Source: Lachnospiraceae bacterium (GTDB lineage Bacteria > Bacillota > Clostridia > Lachnospirales > Lachnospiraceae). Taken from it: a DNA stretch of 7,275 nt. The position numbers and the translations under genes are program-made. Positions 1 to 4,815 of the stretch are shown one piece after another (positions within the stretch are counted from its first letter, which is position 1; each line of letters opens with the position of its first letter). Location: assembly GCA_009774615.1 (NCBI GenBank), contig VSOC01000162.1:1-7275 (forward strand), read 5' to 3'. The notes under the pieces were generated by a model. That model was not told the origin of the DNA. It was given only the letters and a program-made list of their open reading frames with translations, and searched no databases.

Positions 1-60
1 CCGTATGCCGAACGGCATGTACGGTGGTGTGAGAGGGGGATTAAATTCCCCCTACTCGAT
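1..60 (+). mobile_element. 3' end of a group II intron (domains V and VI)
   Basis: This is the tail of a group II intron whose body lies upstream of the window. Domain V is seen as a hairpin with arms TATGCC and GGCATG around GAAC, a UA bulge, and the lower strand CGGTGGT. Domain VI is a hairpin with G35-G39 pairing C48-C52, followed by the 3' end TACTCGAT. A54, seven bases from the end, is the likely branch-point adenosine. The same layout and the same last nine bases recur at 626-634, which supports the boundary at 60. Sequence differs from the second copy outside the conserved positions, so the two are related but distinct introns. Whether this intron is intact cannot be judged from here. 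Confidence 0.8.
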
Positions 61-241
61 TGCCCAGCATGGGCGTTCTCTAACGGATGCAAGTCCCGAG
101 TGTGCGTAGGCAACGGCGAAGCACATAGCTGAACAGCAAGGGTGTCCGCCGTGAGGTGGAATCTGAAAGAAGCTGTAAGTCGGCAAACCTCTGGCCTGAC
201 GGACAGGAACCGCATATAGGGTACAGAAACCCAACCAGCAT

Positions 242-550
242 ATCCGAGGTTGGATAAATTATTTTAAAAACGGAAGCATGAAAGGGCTGTGCGCAAAAAT
301 GGACGGGCAGATATGATACCGTCTACGCATGTGCATATGGAAACACTGGAAAACGCCAAAGAACAGAGAAAAGATGTTGGTAAAGCTGGGCTTAAACAGA
401 CGGTCAGCACACGGGATATCCTACGCAAAAGGATATGCCAGAGTTTGTATGAGTTGGAATATCTGCAAATGTATAGGTAACGAACGGCTGGCAAAGTTTG
501 GACTAATCTCAATGTTAGACTACTGCACAACAAAGCGTGTTGCTTGTTAA
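242..550 (+). pseudogene. Group II intron maturase, C-terminal remnant
   Basis: The frame reads IRGWINYFKNGSMKGLC, a TGA at 314-316, then YRLRMCIWKHWKTPKNREK and on to GLISMLDYCTTKRVAC and a stop at 548-550. This matches the maturase (domain X) end of intron-encoded reverse transcriptases of clostridial group II introns, from the GWINYF motif to the usual C-terminus. The reverse transcriptase domain is entirely missing. In relatives the residue at 314 is normally Arg (CGA), so TGA is probably a C-to-T nonsense change. A 73-codon open frame remains from ATG 329, with no ribosome binding site I would trust. The fragment is almost certainly non-functional and shows that the intron lost its own mobility enzyme by deletion and then point mutation. 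Confidence 0.8.
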
Positions 551-557
551 GTTGATT

Positions 558-634
558 GAACCGCCGTGTACCGAACGGTACGCCAGTGGTGTGAGAGGTC
601 GGCAGGCGAAATAATCGCCTGCCTCCTACTCGAT
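558..634 (+). ncRNA. Group II intron domains V and VI, second copy
   Basis: Domain V starts GAACCGCC at 558 and forms a hairpin with upper arms GTACC and GGTAC around GAAC. Domain VI is a 9-bp stem (601-609 with 615-623) with loop 610-614, then the 3' end at 634. A628, seven bases from the end, is the expected branch point, as in the first copy. The 3' strand of domain V reads CCAGTGG, where I would expect CCAGGTGG from related introns. One missing G would shorten the lower helix, a further sign of decay. That last point rests on recall of the family, not on an alignment. Confidence 0.7.
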
Positions 635-838
635 TTTAGTTTATAGGAAATGCCGGTTTTTTGAGGGGTAAAAGGAAATAGAGTCCTAAAAACAGTATGG
701 TGGTTCCGGCTACTTGGAGCTTTTATGGGGAGCGTACCTCTTTTTTGCGATGAAAGGATGTCCAGGTTTTCCTGATGGAATAAGGCTGAGCCTTTGGATG
801 TGGCATGAGAAATATCTTTTTCGTTGGAGGTATTTTGC

Positions 839-1018
839 ATGTCTACAGTTTTAGGGTCTGTATCATATTCAATCAGTTCTGAGAATACGTTGTTAGAAAG
901 CGCAGCGGATTTGTTAGATATGAAAAATCAGATTGAGGTTAAAAAGCAAAAGGTCAATACATGGACAATTGTCCGTAACTATCAATCGAAGTTTTCTTGT
1001 ACAGAGGTTATTGAGTGA
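839..1018 (+). CDS. Small hypothetical protein, 59 residues
   Basis: I do not recognise this protein. ATG 839 is preferred to the upstream TTG at 824 because GGAGG at 826-830 sits eight bases before it. The sequence begins MSTVLGSVSYSISSENTLL, a Ser-rich start, and continues into a charged, probably helical middle (DLLDMKNQIEVKKQKVN). There is no signal peptide, no membrane segment and only one Cys. It is first in a same-strand row of three small ORFs, 38 bases ahead of the next, which suggests co-transcription. It lies inside the decayed mobile region, just after the group II intron. It could be a real accessory small protein or the stub of a larger broken gene; the good ribosome binding site favours expression. 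Confidence 0.5.
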   Translation: MSTVLGSVSYSISSENTLLESAADLLDMKNQIEVKKQKVNTWTIVRNYQSKFSCTEVIE

Positions 1019-1056
1019 TTGATTAAAATCCATAGTGTTACCAAGGAGGAATAGAG

Positions 1057-1377
1057 ATGGAAACGAAAGCTGAGAGGTTTCATATACATAATTTTTATTT
1101 ACTTATATCAGGTAAGCGGCAAACTCGGGAGGGATGCCTTACAGACGGAAATGACCAGGGAATAGATTTTCAAGTTGATATCAATCAGGATATGTTAGAA
1201 TTATACTGTAGTCCAAATTGGCAGAAAATGCCGTTATATACGAAATGCAGGATAAGCCAAAATCTTGCGGAAAGAGGGAAAGATGAAAAAGATATTCAAA
1301 AAAATCATTGCTTTAGCAGCAGCCCTGACGATGGTTCCGGTGATCACGGTAAGTGCAGCTCCTCCGGTAAGTGGTGA
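1057..1377 (+). CDS. Hypothetical protein, 106 residues, overlaps the next gene
   Basis: No family recognised. A strong ribosome binding site, AAGGAGG at 1043-1049, stands seven bases before ATG 1057. The first ~75 residues look protein-like: an aromatic stretch (FHIHNFYLLISGK), then an acidic part (GIDFQVDINQDMLELYC). The final ~30 residues (KDEKDIQKNHCFSSSPDD and onward) are encoded by the signal-peptide region of the next gene in another frame, and their low-complexity Ser/Gly/Asp character suggests accidental read-through. The overlap with the downstream ORF is 95 bases, unusually long for bacteria. A frameshift that removed an original stop near 1280 is one explanation; a truly longer protein is another. 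Function cannot be assigned. Confidence 0.45.
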   Translation: METKAERFHIHNFYLLISGKRQTREGCLTDGNDQGIDFQVDINQDMLELYCSPNWQKMPLYTKCRISQNLAERGKDEKDIQKNHCFSSSPDDGSGDHGKCSSSGKW

Positions 1378-1519
1378 AACTGGATATGTTTTGGGGGAGA
1401 TTCGTGATCGGTTTCCTAATTTAACTGAAGATGAGAAGTATATGGCTGCGGAAATAGTAGAATTTCACTTAAGTGTAGAGGGGGCAGGTGCGGATTATAA
1501 CTTTTCGGAATCTCAATGA
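1283..1519 (+). CDS. Small secreted protein with signal peptide, 78 residues
   Basis: The start ATG 1283 follows a purine-rich AAAGAGGGAAAG. The N-terminus is a textbook Sec signal peptide: MKKIFKKII as the charged part, ALAAALTMVPVITV as the hydrophobic core, and a signal peptidase I site after VSA (about residue 25). The predicted mature protein is only ~53 residues, acidic, without Cys, with a segment FPNLTEDEKYMAAEIVEFHL that should form one or two helices. No known domain is recognised. It is the last of three small same-strand ORFs and overlaps the previous one by 95 bases. Possible roles are a secreted peptide, a cell-surface factor, or the stub of a longer exported protein cut at its 3' end. 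The signal peptide makes expression plausible; function is unknown. Confidence 0.6.
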   Translation: MKKIFKKIIALAAALTMVPVITVSAAPPVSGETGYVLGEIRDRFPNLTEDEKYMAAEIVEFHLSVEGAGADYNFSESQ

Positions 1520-1631
1520 ATGTGATTCTAACTGAAAATTGACAACTGAATATCGTGCAGGAAAAGAAATTTGAGAAAAATGGACATAAACATTGGACAT
1601 ACCGCGAAACCTGTTCCTCCCTTTTAGGCGC

Positions 1632-1673
1632 AAAAAAAGACGCATGGTTTACAATTTTACTGTTCCATGCGCC
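1632..1673 (-). terminator. Rho-independent terminator of the Rpn-type gene
   Basis: Read on the reverse strand, GGCGCATGG (1673-1665) pairs with CCATGCGTC (1647-1639) as nine base pairs including one G-U, around a 17-base AT-rich loop. Seven T residues (1638-1632) follow at once. It lies 38 bases beyond the stop codon of the reverse-strand nuclease gene. Confidence 0.8.
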
Positions 1674-1710
1674 TTTACGCTGTTATTTTGATATTAAATT
1701 GTTTTGTCGA

Positions 1711-2565
1711 TTATGCTAACTGCATAACCTCTTTTTCAATTTCTTTTACATCATCTGATGTCAACTCAGGGAAAAAAGTTAGTATTTCTTCTACGGAAAT
1801 TCGCCCTTTTTCCAACATAGTAATCGCATTTCTTTTTGCCGTTTTTCTTGCCTCATTGTTTTTAATATCCTCTGCATATGCTTCCAAAACCTGCTCATCA
1901 TCAAACAACGTCATCATAATGTCTACAACCTCCTGTTCTTTACTTTCAAGATATTCTTTCAACACGTTTCGGTTTTTACAGATACGGATTGTTTCCGTTA
2001 CCGCTTTCTTTGTCTGTCCGTATTTCTTTCTCTGCTCATTATACACTTTACAGAAAATAATATACTGCCCGATTATGTTGCCCTCGTCCTCTTGATAAAG
2101 CACTTTGACCTCTGCGTCTACCGCTATCTTTTCACCGTCAAAAAAATCTTTTGAAAGCGATATGGTGTCGGGCGGATTTTTCGGCTTTTCACCTGTAAAT
2201 AGCACATACAGTTCAGGTTTTGGCATATTTACTTTTTTAGAACCATATAAATTTTGCTTAGTACGCTTGAAAAAATCGTGGTAGGTCTGTATCAGATACA
2301 TCAGCGCACGTATTATAATATTCAATGTCCATGTTGATTGACTTTCAACCAAAATGACAAGTCTGCCACCAACCGAAAATCCAAGGTCATTATAGTCTGC
2401 GTCTACCAATATGTGTTTGATAGTAACATCTTTTATATCTTCTTCCGTTACATTACTGTCCTCTGGATGAAGTGCCTTATACAGTCGGAGCAGATACTTT
2501 TTATCTTGAAATAAATTTGTGAACACGCTGTCTTTTATTTTACGCTTCGGCGTGTTTTGTGCCAT
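1711..2565 (-). CDS. Rpn family recombination-promoting nuclease / PD-(D/E)XK transposase-like protein
   Basis: This 284-residue protein belongs to the Rpn (YhgA-like) group of PD-(D/E)XK nucleases, often annotated as 'PD-(D/E)XK nuclease family transposase'. Known members are DNA endonucleases that stimulate RecA-independent recombination, and some act in phage defence. The N-terminus has the typical KDSVFTNLFQDKKYLLRLY and ALHPED segments. The nuclease core follows: Asp60 in YNDLGF (57-63), then LVESQS with Glu74 and Gln76, so the catalytic Asp and the Glu-x-Gln motif are present. The remainder is helical and charged, as usual, and ends in the acidic FPELTSDDVKEIEKEV tail. Length is normal and there is no frameshift. 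The start is supported by GAGGTGG about five bases upstream. It has its own promoter and terminator. It lies between relaxase and intron debris, so it is probably accessory. Confidence 0.88.
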   Translation of the reverse strand: MAQNTPKRKIKDSVFTNLFQDKKYLLRLYKALHPEDSNVTEEDIKDVTIKHILVDADYNDLGFSVGGRLVILVESQSTWTLNIIIRALMYLIQTYHDFFKRTKQNLYGSKKVNMPKPELYVLFTGEKPKNPPDTISLSKDFFDGEKIAVDAEVKVLYQEDEGNIIGQYIIFCKVYNEQRKKYGQTKKAVTETIRICKNRNVLKEYLESKEQEVVDIMMTLFDDEQVLEAYAEDIKNNEARKTAKRNAITMLEKGRISVEEILTFFPELTSDDVKEIEKEVMQLA

Positions 2566-2628
2566 TTTACCACCTCGCTATTGCAATTCAGCAGAAGATA
2601 CAATACAGCTTGCTCCTACGGTATCTCT

Positions 2629-2657
2629 ATTATACAAAAAAACGCTTATCTTTACAA
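2629..2657 (-). promoter_or_regulatory. Sigma-A-type promoter of the Rpn-type gene
   Basis: On the reverse strand, TTGTAA (2657-2652) is followed after 17 bases by a perfect TATAAT (2634-2629). It lies about 63 bases before the nuclease start codon in the same orientation. It overlaps nothing else that is coding. Confidence 0.65.
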
Positions 2658-2700
2658 TAAAATTCACATTAAATTTCTTTATCCCTCCGCTTAGTTTTAC

Positions 2701-2898
2701 TTTGCTGTTCCAGTCGGTGTTTTCTACGCTCTTACATTTCCACGGTTATCTGTTCCGCTTGTCTACTTTCTGCTGTCCTGTCTTTTTGTCAATGAGGGGA
2801 ACACGCTCGCCGTTTTCATCAAGTTCATAAACTTTTTTGGTCTTTGCTCCCCATTCCCCGTTTTCAGTGAGGGGGCGCATAGTGAGTAAAACATGGAT
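2701..2898 (-). pseudogene. MobA/MobL relaxase, internal fragment
   Basis: The reverse strand reads IHVLLTMRPLTENGEWG, then AKTKKVYELDENGERVPL, an internal stop TAA at 2748-2746, and PWKCKSVENTDWNSK. This is recognisable as the part of MobA/MobL conjugative relaxases just after the histidine motif (normally NPHxHxLLTMRP), which nicks the transfer origin of mobilisable plasmids and integrated elements. Only ~66 of several hundred codons remain. Both sides end abruptly: one near 2700, where the frame runs into unrelated AT-rich DNA, and one near 2898, where the first metal-binding His of the motif is lost. With the truncations and the in-frame stop it cannot be active. It marks this end of the window as residue of a mobilisable element. 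Confidence 0.75.
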
Positions 2899-3495
2899 AT
2901 CCTTTTTGGTCTGTCACCGTTTCCCGGTCATGGAGGAAATGACCCCGGAAAAGTTGGTGTTGATGGTCAGCTGGAAAAGGATATTAATCTGGAAATTGTA
3001 CGGAGGCTGAAAGTATATCTGGAAATGAACGGAGTAGAGGTTGTTTTAACCAGGGAGGATGATAAAGGTCTTTATCAGTCGGGAGATAAGAATAAAAAAT
3101 CCGCGGATATGAAAAAACGGATTGAGATTATTAATAAGGCAAAACCCCGGCTGATGGTGAGTATACACCAGAATAGTTATCATCAGCCGGAGATTTCGGG
3201 GGCGCAGGTGTTTTACTTTGGAAAATCGGAAGAAGGTAAAATCTTTGCAGAACTGATGCAGAAAAGGTTTGACTATGTATTGGGAAAAGAAAAGAATACA
3301 AGGCAGGCGAAGGCGAACGGCAATTATTACCTTCTCACGCATTCAAAACCGGTTTCCATTATTATTGAGGGCGGGTTTCTGTCCAATCCTCAGGAGGCAA
3401 AAAAACTGGAAACAGAGGAATATCAGGATAAGATTGCCTGGACGGTGGCCATGGGGGTTTTGCAGTATCTGAACCGGGTATCGGAAGCGAGATAA
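2893..3495 (+). CDS. cwlD: N-acetylmuramoyl-L-alanine amidase (CwlD-like), 5' end replaced
   Basis: From residue 11 this is an Amidase_3 zinc enzyme, cleaving the bond between N-acetylmuramic acid and L-Ala. CwlD makes the stripped muramic acid later converted to muramic-delta-lactam in the spore cortex, which germination enzymes recognise. Zinc ligands are visible: His13 in PGHGGNDPG, Glu28 in LEKDINL, His92 in SIHQNS. The catalytic Glu159 lies in IIEGGFLSNPQE, a typical CwlD ending. The family is about 230-240 residues with an N-terminal membrane anchor or signal. Here the anchor and the first beta strand are gone, and residues 1-10 (MDILFGLSPF) are unrelated. ATG 2893 is the complement of a His codon of the relaxase fragment, has no proper ribosome binding site, and has a stop two codons upstream (2887-2889). 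This is probably a disrupted, weakly or not expressed gene. The native part starts near 2921. Confidence 0.8.
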   Translation: MDILFGLSPFPGHGGNDPGKVGVDGQLEKDINLEIVRRLKVYLEMNGVEVVLTREDDKGLYQSGDKNKKSADMKKRIEIINKAKPRLMVSIHQNSYHQPEISGAQVFYFGKSEEGKIFAELMQKRFDYVLGKEKNTRQAKANGNYYLLTHSKPVSIIIEGGFLSNPQEAKKLETEEYQDKIAWTVAMGVLQYLNRVSEAR

Positions 3496-3532
3496 GCACA
3501 GACAGGCGAAATCCGGCAGTATGAATACGCAT

Positions 3533-3557
3533 TAAGGAAGCTTAACGGGCTTCCTTA
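3533..3557. terminator. Shared terminator between convergent cwlD and the TSCPD gene
   Basis: A perfect 9-bp stem (3533-3541 with 3549-3557; core AAGGAAGC and GCTTCCTT) around a seven-base loop. It overlaps the last codons of the reverse-strand TSCPD gene and lies 37 bases after the cwlD stop. T-tracts are weak on both sides, so termination strength is uncertain. Confidence 0.5.
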
Positions 3558-3787
3558 TATTGTTTCAGGGCTTTGGCGAGCTGATCCGGGCAGGACGTCA
3601 TCCGTGCACCGCAGTGTATGCCGTCTAAGCGGCGAATGGCTTCATCGATGTCCATACCTTCAATTAATCGAGCAACTCCCTGGGCATTGCCGGCACAGCC
3701 TCCGACAAAGACAACATTTGTTAGTCTGTTGTTCTTAACTTCAAAGTGAATCGATCGGGAACAAACGCCCTGTGTCTGGTAATCCAT
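3542..3787 (-). CDS. TSCPD domain protein (TIGR03905-like)
   Basis: This 81-residue protein consists of a single TSCPD domain, named for the motif seen here at residues 64-68. The domain also occurs at the C-terminus of class II ribonucleotide reductases; the stand-alone form is common in Clostridia and has no firmly established role. Four cysteines, Cys9, Cys31 (in VGGCAGN), Cys59 and Cys66, are spaced as in the family and suggest metal or redox chemistry. AAAGGAG stands about eight bases before the start codon. Length is normal for the stand-alone family. It converges with the amidase gene and diverges from mtnN, so it is probably transcribed alone. Confidence 0.85.
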   Translation of the reverse strand: MDYQTQGVCSRSIHFEVKNNRLTNVVFVGGCAGNAQGVARLIEGMDIDEAIRRLDGIHCGARMTSCPDQLAKALKQYKEAR

Positions 3788-3840
3788 GATGAAAACTCCT
3801 TTCAGGTTTAATTGCGGTCTATTTTCCGGCAGATAAATGA

Positions 3841-3869
3841 TTGAAAAAATCCTTTCTTCCTCTTATAAT
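3841..3869 (+). promoter_or_regulatory. Sigma-A-type promoter of mtnN
   Basis: TTGAAA (3841-3846) and a perfect TATAAT (3864-3869) are separated by exactly 17 bases and point toward mtnN, giving an untranslated leader of about 95 bases. I see no SAM-type riboswitch in that leader. Confidence 0.65.
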
Positions 3870-3971
3870 AAAAAAGAAACCGAATGATGGAAAATAAGGG
3901 TGCCGTAAGTTATTCTCATTCTACTATATGTCAGTAAGAGGGAAAAAGGTGCCAATTAAAGGAGGAAAATC

Positions 3972-4676
3972 ATGCTGGGAATTATTGGGGCAATGGATGA
4001 AGAAGTTGCAAAATTAAAGGAATGTCTGGAAAACAGTTTGATAGAAACTTATGCAGGGATGAAGTTTTACCGCGGAATGCTTAAGAAAACGCCGGTGGTA
4101 GTCGTTCGTTCAGGCATAGGCAAGGTTAATGCGGCTGTTTGTACGCAGATTCTGGTGGATCGCTACCAGGTAGACGCAGTGATTAACACGGGGATTGCCG
4201 GTTCTCTGCGGGCGGAAATTAATATCGGCGATATTGTCCTTTCTACGGATCTGGTGCAGCATGATATGGACGCCACGGGCTTTGGCTATCCGGTGGGACA
4301 GATACCGCAGATGGATATTTTTGCTTTTCCGGCAGATGAAGGGCTTCGCAATCTGGCAAAAGAATGCTGTGAACAGGTGAATCCGGATATTCAGGCATAT
4401 ACGGGGCGGGTAGTCAGCGGCGATCAGTTTATCTCGGACAAGGCAAAAAAGCAGTGGCTGGTGGAACATTTCCAGGGAAGCTGCACGGAGATGGAAGGAG
4501 CAGCCATTGCCCAGACTGCCTGGCTGAATCAGGTGCCGGTGTTGATTATCCGCGCAATTTCCGATAAAGCCGATGACAGTGCCAATATGGATTATCAGAC
4601 CTTTGAGGCCCAGGCGATTTTGCATTCGGTCAATATTATGCTGGCAATGGCAGAAAGGATGGCTGCGCATTCCTGA
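3972..4676 (+). CDS. mtnN: 5'-methylthioadenosine/S-adenosylhomocysteine nucleosidase
   Basis: This cytoplasmic enzyme hydrolyses the glycosidic bond of methylthioadenosine and S-adenosylhomocysteine (and 5'-deoxyadenosine), releasing adenine. It clears products that inhibit polyamine synthesis, methylation and radical-SAM enzymes, and SAH cleavage feeds the methyl cycle and autoinducer-2 synthesis. The start IGAMDEEV carries the conserved Glu11 that positions water. GIAGS (74-78) is the nucleoside phosphorylase-type glycine loop, TEMEGAA (172-178) contains ribose-binding Glu175, and ISDKAD (196-201) contains the catalytic acid Asp198. Length, 234 residues, is normal for the family. A strong AAAGGAGG lies six bases before ATG. 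It is transcribed from its own promoter and diverges from the TSCPD gene. All key residues are present, so it should be active. Confidence 0.95.
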   Translation: MLGIIGAMDEEVAKLKECLENSLIETYAGMKFYRGMLKKTPVVVVRSGIGKVNAAVCTQILVDRYQVDAVINTGIAGSLRAEINIGDIVLSTDLVQHDMDATGFGYPVGQIPQMDIFAFPADEGLRNLAKECCEQVNPDIQAYTGRVVSGDQFISDKAKKQWLVEHFQGSCTEMEGAAIAQTAWLNQVPVLIIRAISDKADDSANMDYQTFEAQAILHSVNIMLAMAERMAAHS

Positions 4677-4758
4677 AAACATCATCGAAAGACCTGTACA
4701 GCATGGTTCATATGCGATTCGAGGCAGAATTTGACGAACGATTTTTGCCGTTCTTATC

Positions 4759-4787
4759 TTCCCAAATGAAAAATTGATGATTATAAT
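4759..4787 (+). promoter_or_regulatory. Possible promoter of the membrane-protein gene
   Basis: A perfect TATAAT at 4782-4787 is preceded after 17 bases by TTCCCA (4759-4764), a weak four-of-six match to the -35 consensus. It lies 28 bases before ATG 4816, so the leader would be very short (about 20 bases) but would still include the ribosome binding site. Confidence 0.4.
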
Positions 4788-4815
4788 GGACATACATCAT
4801 CAAGAAAGGGGAGCG

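Larger units (their letters stand above)
61..634 (+). mobile_element. Internally deleted group II intron
   Basis: The stretch has the parts of a group II intron in order, but far too little between them. Positions 61-241 resemble domain I of clostridial maturase-bearing introns, opening with a hairpin (GCCC, loop AGCAT, GGGC at 62-74) like the one that follows GUGYG in other introns. A fragment of the maturase C-terminus follows at 242-550, then domains V-VI at 558-634, ending CTACTCGAT. An intact intron of this type would carry a maturase of roughly 400-600 codons, so more than 1 kb is missing. The junction lies near 238-257, where the maturase frame begins abruptly. The 5' end reads GATTG instead of GUGYG and directly abuts the previous intron's 3' end. 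It is not self-sufficient. Splicing with help from another maturase is conceivable but doubtful with this 5' end. Confidence 0.78.

Noticed and set aside
635..838. Broken gene between the second intron and the first small ORF
   Set aside because: Only very short frames are present (for example 18 codons from 697) and none resembles a known protein; no promoter with both boxes was found.
547..840. Reverse-strand 97-codon open frame
   Set aside because: It runs across intron domains V-VI and ends over the ribosome binding site of the 839 gene; it shows no family resemblance or start signal.
1520..1631. Short ORF from ATG 1579 (15 codons)
   Set aside because: There is no convincing ribosome binding site and the product is too short to support; the nearby TTGACA has no matching -10 box.
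2519..2830. Forward 103-codon open frame
   Set aside because: It overlaps the start of the Rpn-type gene, its promoter and the relaxase fragment, all on the reverse strand, and its product is low-complexity Phe/Leu/Ser.
3876..3957. Possible SAM-type riboswitch before mtnN
   Set aside because: The ~95-base leader has no visible multi-stem core or terminator-antiterminator pair; it is shorter than most known SAM riboswitches with expression platform.
4735..4757. Terminator after mtnN (GAACG and CGTTC around a T-rich loop)
   Set aside because: The stem is only five base pairs and the following TTATCTT tract is weak, so it was not listed as a feature.
4110..4793. Reverse-strand 227-codon open frame opposite mtnN
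   Set aside because: It is the shadow of a well-conserved enzyme gene with all catalytic residues on the other strand; the translation has no recognisable domain.
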